Positions 53,354 through 63,020 of a DNA stretch of 64,000 nt are shown here, in pieces (the stretch's first letter is position 1; each line of letters opens with the position of its first letter). Both the position numbers and the translations under genes were made by a program. The stretch comes from Confluentibacter lentus (lineage in GTDB: Bacteria > Bacteroidota > Bacteroidia > Flavobacteriales > Flavobacteriaceae). Under the pieces are notes generated by a model, which was given only the letters and a program-made list of their open reading frames with translations, was not told the DNA's origin and searched no databases. The stretch spans positions 620,001 to 684,000 of the forward strand of contig NZ_NIHE01000001.1 in NCBI RefSeq assembly GCF_002806995.1, read 5' to 3'.

Positions 53354-54766
53354 TTACTTCAATCCATCAACCGTGACACTGATATTTCCTTTAACTTTTA
53401 AAAATGCTAATATGGCTGTATTGGTTAATTGTATTTTTTCAAACTCGATATCTTTCATCGTGCCATTCACAAAAACACCAGGAACTGGCGAGTAATTATT
53501 AAGATAGCCTAACATTGTTTGCTTGCCTTCATCTAAATTGGTTTGAATGGAGTATTTACAGTATTCTTGAATTCTTTTAAGGATGAGCCCTTTTGCCAAC
53601 CAATTGGCGGTACGCAATAACTTATTTTTAGTATCTAAAACATAATCTAATTTGTAGAAATATATTTCCTTATTAACAGCATCATATTGTGGCATGCCTG
53701 AAAGATATATCGTCCCATTTACAGAGCCTTGTAAATCGAGAGCTATGACTAAATTATTGTCTTTATGCCAAATATCAACTTTTTTAACCGTTACCTTTTT
53801 TGAACCCGAAATAAACTCTTGACCCGAAAAATTTTTGGTCATAATTTTTGAAGCGTCCTCATAAGTTGAAATGGCAATAATGTTTGAAGTGACATGGTTG
53901 GGCATGTCCGTTACCGGTTTTAAAAGAATGTTTTTTGCGTCAAATTTTGATTCCGGTTGATGCCCAATAACCGTTTCCATTTGGCATTTCATGCCCATTT
54001 GAAGCAATACGTTATCGTTTTTAAGTTGGGCATCGGTAGTGTAAATTTCAATCGGCACCAATCTAAGCCAACTTTCATAATCATCATTCATTTTAAAAGG
54101 TACCGTTAATTTTTCAATGGCATTTAAAACGTTTGGTTTGAAATCCATAGACGCTTGTATGGCCTCGTCAATGCTTTTTTCAATGTTGGCTCTAAATAAT
54201 TTTATGGCAGGATTAACCAAATAGGTTACGGGCACATTTTTTCCGTAAACAACCATGGACGGACTTTCTTTCCACTGTAAATCGGTTATGGTTGTCTTTG
54301 ATTTTAATTTCCAGTTAGATAAACCAATATCACTTGAAAGTGTCACCACACCATTTAAATTAAATTCGCTGGTTTTATACAGATTAACGCCCATAGTTTG
54401 CGTGCCAATTCTATATTTAATGACCGCTTTTAGAGGTAATATGGTTTTAATTCGTTGATTGTTTGACGCTTTATCTTGCCGAATCGTTATGGGAGCTTGT
54501 TTCCATACTTTTATTTCAATATTGTCATCTTCAATACCTTTGTTTTCATAAATCAACCCATTCAATATGGCGTTTGTTTGATTTTCAATATCTGATAATT
54601 TTATACTTACCGGTACATTTATAAACGACGGATCAAGCTCATAAACTAAAGGTGTAGCAGCTTTTTCTGCCTCAGGTTTGATGGTATCTAACTGCTTTTT
54701 TGAAGCACAAGAACTAATAATAAGAACAATTATTAATAGACTAAAAAACAATTTGGGCTTCATCAT
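53354..54766 (-). CDS. DUF4403 family lipoprotein
   Basis: 470 residues. Lipoprotein signal (LFFSLLIIVLIISSCASK). Mature part follows the DUF4403 pattern: LDPSFINVPVSIKLSDIENQ, then repeated lipid-transfer-like beta/alpha units, with PLKAVIKYRIGTQTMGVNLY and YDAVNKEIYFYKLDYVLDTK. The domain is related to SMP/BPI-like tubular folds in structure-based views. Function unknown. Convergent with the LD-carboxypeptidase gene (2-bp gap). Confidence 0.85.
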   Translation of the reverse strand: MMKPKLFFSLLIIVLIISSCASKKQLDTIKPEAEKAATPLVYELDPSFINVPVSIKLSDIENQTNAILNGLIYENKGIEDDNIEIKVWKQAPITIRQDKASNNQRIKTILPLKAVIKYRIGTQTMGVNLYKTSEFNLNGVVTLSSDIGLSNWKLKSKTTITDLQWKESPSMVVYGKNVPVTYLVNPAIKLFRANIEKSIDEAIQASMDFKPNVLNAIEKLTVPFKMNDDYESWLRLVPIEIYTTDAQLKNDNVLLQMGMKCQMETVIGHQPESKFDAKNILLKPVTDMPNHVTSNIIAISTYEDASKIMTKNFSGQEFISGSKKVTVKKVDIWHKDNNLVIALDLQGSVNGTIYLSGMPQYDAVNKEIYFYKLDYVLDTKNKLLRTANWLAKGLILKRIQEYCKYSIQTNLDEGKQTMLGYLNNYSPVPGVFVNGTMKDIEFEKIQLTNTAILAFLKVKGNISVTVDGLK

Positions 54767-54867
54767 TTTGATGCTTTTGATAGCAAATTTAATTAAAGGG
54801 TTGGGATTAATTTGAAAAACTTGTCAGGACATCAAAAAGATAATATTGCTGTTTTTTTTGGATAATA

Positions 54868-55923
54868 TTAATTTAATTGTAACTCCAAATGTTTTCTAAC
54901 CTCATCAGCAGTTGGATCTTTTGCTATAATTTTTCCGTTTATATCGATTAAAAACATATCGCCTCCGCCACCATCAACACCATATTTTTGCCAAATACTA
55001 TTTTCTCTATCTAATTCCACTAAATTTACCCAAGGCCATTTTTCCTTCTCTAAAAACTTAAAGAGTCTGTCTGTATCTTTAAATTCTCCAGCCACACCAA
55101 CAATTGTAAATCCTTTGTCTTTGTATTCACTATATATTGGTAACAAGGTTCTACTTTTAGCAATACAAGGTCCGCACCATGTTGCCCATAAATCTAATAA
55201 AACAACTTTTCCTTTAATTTTATCTGATAACTTTATGATATTACCTTTTAAATCTGGGGCTGAAAAATCAACATACGCTTTCCCGACTTTTATATTTTCA
55301 ATTGCCTTAATTAAGTTAGAAGCTAAATCGTTGTACGGATGCTCTAAATTTGTTTCAGAAAGTTTGTCATAATTTCTTTTTACTAAATTCAAGTCAATAT
55401 CTTCTTTAAAATATATTAGATGTTCTAAAAATAAGTAATAAGAAATTAAACTTGGATTTCGATAAATATAATCTTGTTGCCATAAAAGTTGCTCTTCAAA
55501 AGGTTTGTCTTTAAACAATGAATCAGTTTCCATTTTAAAGATTTGATACTGTTTATTTAACTCACCTCCTTGCACTTGATTTTTATCAAAGTCTTGTTCT
55601 GAATGAATTATTAAATCTATTTTTTCATTCTCTAAAAATAAAGCCATGGTTCTTCCCCCGCCCTTTTCTCTAGCATCTCCTAACATTAAATTTACTGCTT
55701 CTGAATGTTCCAGTCTTGATTCATAATAGAATTTTCCATTTTCCACAGGAATCTCAATTAATGAATCAAACCTTAAATCTTGATTGGGCTTCATTAACAA
55801 AATTGATTTGGTATCAGTACCCATTACTGTTCCATTAATCTGTAAAAATTTTTCCTTTGTATTTGCGCAACCATAAAATAAAATAGTAATCAGAAAAAAT
55901 AGATTTCTTATTAATACACTCAT
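54868..55923 (-). CDS. TlpA-like thioredoxin lipoprotein (DUF4369-type)
   Basis: 351 residues. Signal with lipobox (FFLITILFYGCANTK). N-terminal DUF4369-like beta domain (FLQINGTVMGTDTKSILLMK), helical middle, and C-terminal thioredoxin domain (GKAYVDFSAPDLKGNIIKLS; VVLLDLWATWCGPCIAKSRT) with redox CGPC. Expected to be a periplasmic thiol-disulfide reductase anchored in a membrane. A paralogue of 39016-40338 but with a canonical CGPC motif. Single gene. Confidence 0.9.
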   Translation of the reverse strand: MSVLIRNLFFLITILFYGCANTKEKFLQINGTVMGTDTKSILLMKPNQDLRFDSLIEIPVENGKFYYESRLEHSEAVNLMLGDAREKGGGRTMALFLENEKIDLIIHSEQDFDKNQVQGGELNKQYQIFKMETDSLFKDKPFEEQLLWQQDYIYRNPSLISYYLFLEHLIYFKEDIDLNLVKRNYDKLSETNLEHPYNDLASNLIKAIENIKVGKAYVDFSAPDLKGNIIKLSDKIKGKVVLLDLWATWCGPCIAKSRTLLPIYSEYKDKGFTIVGVAGEFKDTDRLFKFLEKEKWPWVNLVELDRENSIWQKYGVDGGGGDMFLIDINGKIIAKDPTADEVRKHLELQLN

Positions 55924-55999
55924 AAATTTTATATGTTTAATAGGTAAATATAAGAAATTTATCTAATCACACTAAATTTTGTATTAAAAAACTTTCTTT

Positions 56000-56740
56000 T
56001 TAAAACCCTCGCTCCTTCTGCAACTGCTCATAAGCTTCTTGTACTTTCCTGAATTTTTCTTCAGCACCTTGTTGATATTCTTTTCCTAAATGAATCACTT
56101 TATCAGGATGGTATTTTTTAGCCATGTTGCGGTAGGCTTTTTTAATGTCGTCGTTGGTAGCGGTTTTATCAATTTCCAGTATTTTATAAGCACTATCGGC
56201 ACTCTTGTAGAACATCGCTTTGATGCTTTCATAATCATTGTGACTGATACCCAAATAACCAGCGATGGTATAAATTTGGTGTACCTCATCATCGGTTACC
56301 AAACCATCTGCTTTGGCAATTCCGAATAAAAAGTGAATGAGTTGCAAGCGCGACGCATGTTCCATCATTTGTCTGATTTGCAAACACACTTGCCTAGTGG
56401 AAATATCTTGTTGTTTGTTTATCTCTTTAAAAAGTTTAAAAGCATGATTGGCACGTTCCTTACCATACATACCCACAAATTGATTGCGTACAAAATCCAA
56501 CTCACGTTGGTCTTGCTTGCCATCAGCTTTTATAACGATAGAAGCTAAAATAAGTAGACTCACTTCAAAATCGCCGGATTGTGTTTGTGGCCGTTGTTGT
56601 GGATTGTCGCTGTATACTGTAGCTGCTTCTCCGTTAGACATGCCATCAACAACACTGCCCAATGCCAAACCAATGATGGCGCCTATAGGACCTCCAAACG
56701 ACCATCCAATGGCAGCACCAATCCATTTCGAAAAACTCAT
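56000..56740 (-). CDS. DjlA-like TerB plus J-domain protein
   Basis: 246 residues. N-terminal glycine-zipper-like segment ([20 protein letters not shown]), TerB domain ([40 protein letters not shown]), and C-terminal J domain ([28 protein letters not shown] with the HPD motif). DjlA-type co-chaperones stimulate DnaK. Complete. The adjacent gene is bacilliredoxin on the other strand, 120 bp away. Confidence 0.92.
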   Translation of the reverse strand: MSFSKWIGAAIGWSFGGPIGAIIGLALGSVVDGMSNGEAATVYSDNPQQRPQTQSGDFEVSLLILASIVIKADGKQDQRELDFVRNQFVGMYGKERANHAFKLFKEINKQQDISTRQVCLQIRQMMEHASRLQLIHFLFGIAKADGLVTDDEVHQIYTIAGYLGISHNDYESIKAMFYKSADSAYKILEIDKTATNDDIKKAYRNMAKKYHPDKVIHLGKEYQQGAEEKFRKVQEAYEQLQKERGF

Positions 56741-56816
56741 ATAAGTGATAGATTTTAATTATGGGTAAATATAGTATTTGTTAGTAGAATGCATCTATAA
56801 TTTGTTACACAATTGG

Positions 56817-56824
56817 TATCTTTG
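56817..56824 (+). promoter_or_regulatory. -7 element of bacilliredoxin gene
   Basis: TATCTTTG, perfect TAnnTTTG, 36 bases before the ATG. No good -33 TTG at normal spacing. Confidence 0.45.
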
Positions 56825-56860
56825 CACTCTATAAAATGTTAATTATTAAAATTTAAAAAT

Positions 56861-57271
56861 ATGTATCCAGCAGAATTAGTAAAACCAATGCGAGAAGATT
56901 TAACCAAAGTTGGTTTTGAAGAATTACATACGCCTGCGGAAGTTGATGCCGCTATAGCAAAAGAAGGTACAACACTTGTGGTTGTAAACTCTGTTTGTGG
57001 GTGTGCTGCAGCAAATGCAAGACCAGGTGCTAGAATGAGTTTACAAAATGCAAAACGTCCAGACCATATCGTGACTGTTTTTGCAGGTGTAGATTTTGAT
57101 GCCGTAACCAGAGCAAGAGAGCACATGGTTCCGTTTCCTCCAAGTTCACCAAGTATGGCTTTATTTAAAGATGGCGAATTGGTACACATGTTAGAGCGTC
57201 ACCACATTGAAGGCAGACCAGCAGAACTTATTGCAGAAAACCTAATGGATGCTTATAACGAGTATTGTTAA
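56861..57271 (+). CDS. BrxA/BrxB family bacilliredoxin
   Basis: 136 residues, thioredoxin-like DUF1094 (YphP/YqiW) fold: MYPAELVKPMREDLTKVGFE, then the CGC motif in VNSVCGCAAANARPGARM. In Gram-positives these proteins remove bacillithiol from proteins. Many Bacteroidota also have bacillithiol or a related thiol system; this is family inference. No catalytic residue is missing. Confidence 0.9.
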   Translation: MYPAELVKPMREDLTKVGFEELHTPAEVDAAIAKEGTTLVVVNSVCGCAAANARPGARMSLQNAKRPDHIVTVFAGVDFDAVTRAREHMVPFPPSSPSMALFKDGELVHMLERHHIEGRPAELIAENLMDAYNEYC

Positions 57272-57275
57272 GATT

Positions 57276-57302
57276 TGACGGATGACCGAAGACAGAAGAC
57301 TT
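57276..57302. repeat. Short quasi-repeat filler
   Basis: 'tgacggatgaccgaagacagaagact' is built from the same 6-7-base words ('acggatgaccga') as the filler at 5088-5100, 52 kb away. Non-coding. Confidence 0.4.
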
Positions 57303-57318
57303 CAAAAAATATGAATAA

Positions 57319-57349
57319 AAGAACCACGATAATTATCGTGGTTCTTTGT
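57319..57349 (+). terminator. Terminator after bacilliredoxin gene
   Basis: AAGAACCACGATAA (57319-57332) directly followed by its reverse complement TTATCGTGGTTCTT (57333-57346), then TG TTTT. Confidence 0.88.
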
Positions 57350-57402
57350 TTTATGACGCAACCTTTTTAATGAATTGGCATCTAAGTTATAAATGTTTAT
57401 CC

Positions 57403-57792
57403 ATGAAAAAGATTTTTTTGCCCTTACTAGCTATTTGTTTGCTCTTTATGGCATTTCAATGTGAAGATGATGCCAATTTAACCAAAGAACAAGAACAACA
57501 AGAATTAGTTGCCCTAAAACAGAGGATTGAAAACTTAGCTGAAACATCCGTCTGCAACGAAAATACCCAATGTAAATTTATCGCCTTTGGAAGCAAACCT
57601 TGTGGTGGTCCTTGGGGTTATTTAATATATTCAACGTCTATCGATGTTGAAGAACTAGAGTCTAAGGTTGGCGAATACAACCAAAAACAATCTGATTTCA
57701 ACACAAAATATGGTATTATTTCAGACTGTAGTGCTGTGATGCCTCCTACTAGTTTGACATGTGAAAATAACACCTGTATTCCTGTTTATTAA
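57403..57792 (+). CDS. Small Cys-rich lipoprotein
   Basis: 129 residues from ATG 57403. Codons upstream to 57346 overlap the preceding terminator. Lipoprotein signal MKKIFLPLLAICLLFMAFQC with Cys 20, a helical linker (EQEQQELVALKQRIENLAET), then a Cys-rich domain with CNENTQCKFIAFGSKPCGG followed by PWGYLIYSTSIDV and a CENNTCIPVY end. The PCGGPWGYLIYS stretch and six Cys recur in a Bacteroidota family of unknown function. Not otherwise recognised. Confidence 0.7.
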   Translation: MKKIFLPLLAICLLFMAFQCEDDANLTKEQEQQELVALKQRIENLAETSVCNENTQCKFIAFGSKPCGGPWGYLIYSTSIDVEELESKVGEYNQKQSDFNTKYGIISDCSAVMPPTSLTCENNTCIPVY

Positions 57793-57819
57793 AACTTAGT
57801 TTTTACTTATTTTTGGGGC

Positions 57820-58560
57820 ATGCAAAAAATATTGTCATACCCAATATCCATTATTTATTATCTGTGCTTCTTTTTAACACTGGTGATATTCCATCCCATT
57901 CAGTGGTTTTGTTTTAATGTATTTGGTTATCAGGCACATAAAAAAAGCGTCGATATTTTACAATTTTGCCTAATGCGTTGTGCCAATATTATAGGGACAC
58001 GTTTTACATTTACAAATCCGTATCATATTGACACCAATCAACCGTTAATAATAGTAGCTAACCATCAGAGTTTGCACGACATATATCCGCTAACCTGGTA
58101 TATGCGTAAATACCACCCAAAATTTATAAGTAAAATAGAATTGGGCAAAGGCATTCCAAGTGTATCTTATAATTTACGGCATGGTGGTGCGGCGTTGATT
58201 GATAGAAAAAATCCCCGTCAGTCCTTGCCAGAGCTTATGAAATTTGGGGAGTATATTGAAACCAACAAACGTGCTGCGGTTATTTTCCCGGAAGGTACCA
58301 GAAGCAAAAACGGCGAGCCAAAACCATTTCAAACGAAAGGATTGGAAATTTTATTTAAGAAAGTGCCATCGGCTTTAATTGTTCCTATTTCGATAAATAA
58401 TTCATGGAAAATGTTAAAATATGGTAAATTCCCTATGGGTTTAGGCACACATATTACATTTACCGTACATAAGCCTATAAAATTGTCTACCTTTGTATTA
58501 GATAAGGATACACTTATTAATAACATAGAAACTGTTATAAAAGAACACATTCACCCTTAA
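57820..58560 (+). CDS. 1-acylglycerol-3-phosphate acyltransferase (PlsC family)
   Basis: 246 residues. N-terminal membrane helix (IIYYLCFFLTLVIFHPIQW), acyltransferase box NHQSLHDIYPL (HxxxxD), VIFPEGTRSKNG (glycerophosphate-binding), and PSALIVPISINNSWKML. It makes phosphatidic acid from lysophosphatidate. Followed 9 bp later by an acyl-ACP desaturase, consistent with a lipid operon. Confidence 0.92.
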   Translation: MQKILSYPISIIYYLCFFLTLVIFHPIQWFCFNVFGYQAHKKSVDILQFCLMRCANIIGTRFTFTNPYHIDTNQPLIIVANHQSLHDIYPLTWYMRKYHPKFISKIELGKGIPSVSYNLRHGGAALIDRKNPRQSLPELMKFGEYIETNKRAAVIFPEGTRSKNGEPKPFQTKGLEILFKKVPSALIVPISINNSWKMLKYGKFPMGLGTHITFTVHKPIKLSTFVLDKDTLINNIETVIKEHIHP

Positions 58561-58569
58561 AATATAGTT

Positions 58570-59574
58570 ATGTCGTTGAAAAATGTGAGATTTGAAGTCA
58601 TGAAGTTTTTGGAAAAAGACGTCGATTCATTAATAGAAAAATACCTCATACCTATTGATAGTATTTGGCAACCAACTGACTTTTTGCCAAACTCTGAAGG
58701 CGATGATCAAACTTTTTTTGAAGAAGTTAGAGAGATTAGGGAGTTATCCAAAGAATTGCCATACGATTTTTGGGTCGTTCTTGTGGGCGATATGATTACG
58801 GAAGAAGCTTTGCCAACGTATGAGTCTTGGCTGATGGATGTTGAAGGTGTTGACCAAGTTGGTGATGGTGGAAACGGCTGGTCTAAATGGGTAAAACAGT
58901 GGACTGCTGAAGAAAACAGACATGGCGATGTTCTGAATAAATATCTTTATTTATCTGGTCGTGTTAATATGAAAGAAATTGAAAAAACCACACAGCATTT
59001 AATTGCGGATGGTTTTGATATTGGCACCGACAGAGACCCTTACAAAAACTTCATTTATACCAGTTTTCAAGAATTGGCAACTTATATTTCACATAATCGA
59101 GTAGCGAAAATTGCCAGTAAAAGTGGCAATAAACAATTAGGAAAGATGTGTAAAATCATTTCTGGTGATGAAATGAGGCACCATCATGCGTATTCTGAGT
59201 TTGTAGAGCGTATTTTTAAGGTAGATCCTAATCAGATGATGGTGGCGTTTCAATACATGATGAAACAAAAAATAACGATGCCTGCGCATTTTTTAAGAGA
59301 GTCTGGCGATAAAATAAGCACAGCATTTGAAGAATTTTCGAATACGGCTCAACGCATAGGTGTTTACACTTCAAAAGATTACGTAGATATTTTACAAAAA
59401 CTAATCGAGCGTTGGGAAATTGATAAAATTACAGGCCTTAATGATGATGCTGAAAAGGCAAGGGATTATTTGATGAAATTACCAGAAAGAATGTCTAGAT
59501 TGGCGGATAGAATCAAAATACCTGAGAATTCCTATCAATTTAAATGGGTAGAACCTGCTGCATTAAAATCGTAA
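58570..59574 (+). CDS. Acyl-ACP desaturase (fatty-acid desaturase type 2)
   Basis: 334 residues, di-iron desaturase. Motifs: ELPYDFWVVLVGDMITEEAL (Glu), TAEENRHGDVLNKYLYL (EExxH-type, ENRH), and SGDEMRHHHAYSEFVERIF (DExRH-like E-x-x-H). Similar to soluble stearoyl-ACP 9-desaturases. It should introduce a double bond into an acyl-ACP using O2. A hairpin follows (59597-59628). Confidence 0.9.
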   Translation: MSLKNVRFEVMKFLEKDVDSLIEKYLIPIDSIWQPTDFLPNSEGDDQTFFEEVREIRELSKELPYDFWVVLVGDMITEEALPTYESWLMDVEGVDQVGDGGNGWSKWVKQWTAEENRHGDVLNKYLYLSGRVNMKEIEKTTQHLIADGFDIGTDRDPYKNFIYTSFQELATYISHNRVAKIASKSGNKQLGKMCKIISGDEMRHHHAYSEFVERIFKVDPNQMMVAFQYMMKQKITMPAHFLRESGDKISTAFEEFSNTAQRIGVYTSKDYVDILQKLIERWEIDKITGLNDDAEKARDYLMKLPERMSRLADRIKIPENSYQFKWVEPAALKS

Positions 59575-59596
59575 TTATATATAACTACATAAAATT

Positions 59597-59628
59597 AATT
59601 CCTTTCAAAAATGAAAGGAATTTTTATT
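59597..59628 (+). terminator. Terminator after the desaturase gene
   Basis: AATTCCTTTCA (59597-59607) and TGAAAGGAATT (59612-59622) form a perfect 11-bp stem with a 4-base loop, then TTTTATTTTT. Confidence 0.85.
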
Positions 59629-59636
59629 TTTATGCC

Positions 59637-60281
59637 ATGACTACAGAAGAACAAATTAACAAAACCATCATTTTTGTAAAAGATACCCTTGCAAATTCTG
59701 AAGGCGGACATGATTGGTTTCACACGGAGCGGGTTTATAAAAATGCTTTGCTTATTGCAAAAGGTGAAAAAACAAATGCATTTGTAGTGTCGCTTGGTGC
59801 CTTACTTCATGATATAGCCGATAGCAAATTTCATAATGGTGATGAAACCATAGGCCCTAAAATAGCACGGGAATTTTTATTTAAAATCAATGTAGATTCC
59901 GTAATCATTGAACACGTTATAAAAATCATTGAAAACATTTCCTTTAAAGGTGGTAATGAGGCGCAAAAATTCTATTCAACAGAATTGAATGTAGTTCAAG
60001 ATGCCGATAGGTTGGATGCCATGGGTGCTATTGGTATTGCCCGTTGTTTTAATTATGGTGGATTTAAAAACAGGCCACTTTACAATCCAGATATTAAGCC
60101 TAATCTTAATATGACTAAAGAGGAATATAAAACATCTAATGCTCCAACAATCAACCATTTTCACGAAAAATTATTGCTTCTTAAAGATAAAATGAATACA
60201 AAAACTGGACGTGCCCTAGCTATGGAACGCCATAATTATATGTTAGGTTTTTTAGACCAATTTTATAAAGAATGGCAATAA
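59637..60281 (+). CDS. HD-domain hydrolase (YedJ/YpgQ-like)
   Basis: 214 residues from ATG 59637 (MTTEEQINKTIIFVKDTLAN). The frame is open back into the desaturase terminator but lacks sense there. HD motifs: GHDWFHTERVYKNALLIAKG (first His), SLGALLHDIADSKF (HD), and VVQDADRLDAMGAIGIAR (final Asp). The family comprises phosphohydrolases acting on nucleotides; the substrate is unknown. Single gene after a terminator. Confidence 0.92.
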   Translation: MTTEEQINKTIIFVKDTLANSEGGHDWFHTERVYKNALLIAKGEKTNAFVVSLGALLHDIADSKFHNGDETIGPKIAREFLFKINVDSVIIEHVIKIIENISFKGGNEAQKFYSTELNVVQDADRLDAMGAIGIARCFNYGGFKNRPLYNPDIKPNLNMTKEEYKTSNAPTINHFHEKLLLLKDKMNTKTGRALAMERHNYMLGFLDQFYKEWQ

Positions 60282-60467
60282 ATATCCTTCTTTAATAATT
60301 CCAAAATTTGAACCATTTTATCAAGATTGGTTGTGTATAAAATCCAAAAAAGTTATCTGATACAAATAAAAGTGCTTTTAATCGTCGAACAGATGACATA
60401 ACGATTTCTTTATATTAAATTAGCATGCGAATTCCCAAATCCATTAATGTTACACATCTTAACCTCT

Positions 60468-61733
60468 ATGAGAAAAATTCTCTATTTTGTTTTTTTAAAC
60501 ATAATTTCCTTTTCTGTATACGGACAGTGTTTAACAATTACCGCTCCTAATGGCGATGAGTATTGGCAGGTTGGAAAAACACCTTCTATTACTTGGGAAA
60601 GTAATGGTTTATCATCGGATGTTATTTTAGAGTACTCCATAAATAATGGCTATTCTTGGATTCCCATTGCAACTGTTCCCAATACTAGTGTAAGCTATGA
60701 ATGGACAATCCCAAATACAGCTTCTTTACAATCTTTGGTTCGTGCCACTTCTAATACAACTGTAGATACAAGCAATAGCGTGTTTGAAATCTCTGAAGAC
60801 ACATCTTCTTGTAATATTGTTGTTTTAGGGTCTTCTACAGCCCTTGGCACTGGGGCAACTCCAATAGAAAATTCTTGGGTAAATTTATATTATACTACTA
60901 TATTTCAAAAAAACACCAAACTTAATATTATTAATTTAAGTGCTCTTGGATTAACTACTTACCACATACTACCAACAGGAACAGTGCTCCCAGACGGAGT
61001 AGATGTTACCATTGATGAAGACAGGAACATAACCGAAGCATTATCATATAATCCTGTCGCCATTATAATTAATATGCCCTCTAATGATACCGCTGAAGGA
61101 TATTCTATAAACGCTCAATTAGATAATTATGCAGCATTGAATACTGCTGCTTCCAATAATTCTACGCCTTTATGGATAACTACAACACAACCCAGAAATT
61201 TCTCCTCTGCTTCTAATATTCAAATTCAAAGAGATGTAAAGGATCAAATACTTTCAATCTATGCAGACAAGTCTATAAGTTTTTGGGACGGAATAGCTGA
61301 TGTGGATGGAAAAATTCTAAGCAATTTAGATGCTGGTGATGGTATCCATCTGAATAATGATGGCCATGCGATTTTATTCAATAAAGTTCTAAATAAAAAT
61401 ATTGCCGAGACCACTTGCTTGGGCGGATCTTTAGGTATAGAAGAGATTACAACTAATTACGTTAATGATTTAAAAATTCATCCAAATCCAGTTAAAGATC
61501 ATGTTAATATTGATTTTACATCTGAATTTTCAGGGGAATTGAGCATTGAACTTTACGATATTTTAGGTAGGAAATTATTAGAAAAGAAAGCTGATTTTGG
61601 TACGGGTAATAATTCGGTACCTGTTTTACTAAATCGAAATAATTCACTCAGCTCTAAATTTATATTTGGAACCTTAACATTTACAACTGACAATAAAATT
61701 GTTCAAAAAAGTGTAAAACTTGTGCTTAATTAA
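60468..61733 (+). CDS. T9SS-sorted SGNH/GDSL hydrolase
   Basis: 421 residues from ATG 60468 (an in-frame ATG 60447 gives a longer, less signal-like end). Signal MRKILYFVFLNIISFSVYGQ, a beta-sandwich Ser/Thr/Asn domain (ITAPNGDEYWQVGKTPSITW; VILEYSINNGYSWIPI), an SGNH esterase domain (VLGSSTALGTGATPIENSW block I; IINMPSNDTAEG block III-like; GDGIHLNNDGHAILF with catalytic DxxH), then a C-terminal T9SS sorting domain (LKIHPNPVKDHVNIDF; LYDILGRKLLEKK). Secreted to the surface, acting on an ester substrate that is unknown. Confidence 0.85.
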   Translation: MRKILYFVFLNIISFSVYGQCLTITAPNGDEYWQVGKTPSITWESNGLSSDVILEYSINNGYSWIPIATVPNTSVSYEWTIPNTASLQSLVRATSNTTVDTSNSVFEISEDTSSCNIVVLGSSTALGTGATPIENSWVNLYYTTIFQKNTKLNIINLSALGLTTYHILPTGTVLPDGVDVTIDEDRNITEALSYNPVAIIINMPSNDTAEGYSINAQLDNYAALNTAASNNSTPLWITTTQPRNFSSASNIQIQRDVKDQILSIYADKSISFWDGIADVDGKILSNLDAGDGIHLNNDGHAILFNKVLNKNIAETTCLGGSLGIEEITTNYVNDLKIHPNPVKDHVNIDFTSEFSGELSIELYDILGRKLLEKKADFGTGNNSVPVLLNRNNSLSSKFIFGTLTFTTDNKIVQKSVKLVLN

Positions 61734-61740
61734 AATTAAA

Positions 61741-62613
61741 CTATTGAATAATCAGTTTAATTTCTTTCCTGTAATGCGATGCACTTTTACCTGTTATATC
61801 GTTGAACGTTTTATTAAAATGGGAAAAATTATTAAATCCACATTCAAAACAGATATCTGTAATACTCATTTGGCTTTCAATAAGTAGTTTTGTAGCATGC
61901 ACTACCCTATACTCGTTTACTAACTGTGTAAATGTTTTTCCAGTAGCTTTTTTAAAGTATCTACAAAATGCTGGTACAGTCATACTTACCTTATCGGCAA
62001 TTTCATCTAAACTAATATGGTTTTGGAAATTTGTATTAACGTACTTAAAAATAATATCGATTTTGCCACTATCTTGAGCTTCCGTTTCAAAAGCAAACCC
62101 ATCGGCGTTTAATAGTGTATAATCGTCTGTAAAGGCCAGATAGTTTAAAATCTCAAGAAACTTTATAACCCTTTCTAAGCCAGTATACTCCATTAAACTT
62201 TCAATTTTACTTCCTATAACGGCTTTGGTTTCCATTTTAAAACGGATGCCTTGCTTAGCCCTTTGAAATAATGCTGCAATACTAGCCGTTTCTGGAATAT
62301 TGAGAAAATCTTCCCCTAAAAAATTAGATTTAAACTGAACGGTTGTTTCTGTTCCGTTTGCCGTTAACCTGTCGGTAAATCCATTATGAGGTAAATTAGA
62401 TCCAATAAGTATTAATTGACTGTTGTTAAAATACGATAGATGGTTTCCAATATGTGTCTTTCCTTGCCCTTTGTTTATATAGACCAGTTCAAGCTCTGGG
62501 TGAAAATGCCAATAGGCCCCATTCTTATCTACAGTATCTATATGTTGCTTTACTAATATAGAACTTCCGAAACTTGGGGTGAGTTTCTTAAAAGTAGGTT
62601 TTTTGTTAATCAT
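61741..62613 (-). CDS. AraC-family transcriptional regulator
   Basis: 290 residues. N-terminal cupin (HWHFHPELELVYINKGQGKT, SQLILIGSNLPHNGFTD) of the YSDF-type ligand-binding kind, linker, and C-terminal double helix-turn-helix (ISLDEIADKVSMTVPAFCRY; SITDICFECGFNNFSHFNKT; F-n-DITGKSASHYRKE). It probably senses a sugar or other small molecule. Its -7 is at 62633-62640. No obvious target nearby except the SGNH gene, from which it is convergent. Confidence 0.9.
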   Translation of the reverse strand: MINKKPTFKKLTPSFGSSILVKQHIDTVDKNGAYWHFHPELELVYINKGQGKTHIGNHLSYFNNSQLILIGSNLPHNGFTDRLTANGTETTVQFKSNFLGEDFLNIPETASIAALFQRAKQGIRFKMETKAVIGSKIESLMEYTGLERVIKFLEILNYLAFTDDYTLLNADGFAFETEAQDSGKIDIIFKYVNTNFQNHISLDEIADKVSMTVPAFCRYFKKATGKTFTQLVNEYRVVHATKLLIESQMSITDICFECGFNNFSHFNKTFNDITGKSASHYRKEIKLIIQ

Positions 62614-62632
62614 AATACAATTTATTCTAATA

Positions 62633-62640
62633 CAAAATTA
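62633..62640 (-). promoter_or_regulatory. -7 element of the AraC regulator gene
   Basis: On the minus strand TAATTTTG, perfect TAnnTTTG, 19 bases before the ATG. Confidence 0.45.
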
Positions 62641-62759
62641 CAATATATTAAACTATAAATATATATATATTTGCCCCTATTCTATGTTATTTTAACTTAA
62701 CATTCATTTAACACTACATTAACAGTTAATATAACACATAAAGTGGTCAAATTAGATGT

Positions 62760-62789
62760 TTTGTTACCTTAACATTTGCTATAAATTTG
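62760..62789 (+). promoter_or_regulatory. Promoter upstream of the pseudogene
   Basis: TTTG (62760-62763), 18 bases, TAAATTTG (62782-62789): a full-consensus Bacteroidota promoter with no intact gene behind it. Another -7, TATATTTG, is at 62666-62673, divergent from the AraC gene. Confidence 0.5.
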
Positions 62790-62881
62790 TAACATCAAAA
62801 TGTTGGTAATAACTTAATTCCAATCTTTAACACCTAAATAGGTCTTTAACTAGGAAAATTGTTTTACTCAATGTTTAGTAA

Positions 62882-63010
62882 GCTAATGAAATTTCTGCTC
62901 CAATAATAAAAATTGTTTTAGAAAAATCATTAACAATAAAATTAGAAAAAAATTTTTACGATATATATCTCTCTGACAAAAAGGAGTTTACAATATTCAT
63001 TAATAATTAG
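62882..63010 (+). pseudogene. 3' remnant of a paralogue of the 63331 gene
   Basis: An open 42-codon segment without a start codon, preceded by in-frame stops (62876-62881) and ending at TAG 63008. Its translation ends NFYDIYLSDKKEFTIFINN, which aligns with the C-terminus of the 63331 protein (GNYTIVYNSEGREFIKHINN): both carry N-x-Y-x-I, EF and final INN. Bases after the stop match the downstream gene (TTTAATG, then the terminator copy). A full gene has been lost or truncated here. Confidence 0.6.
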
Positions 63011-63020
63011 TTTAATGTCT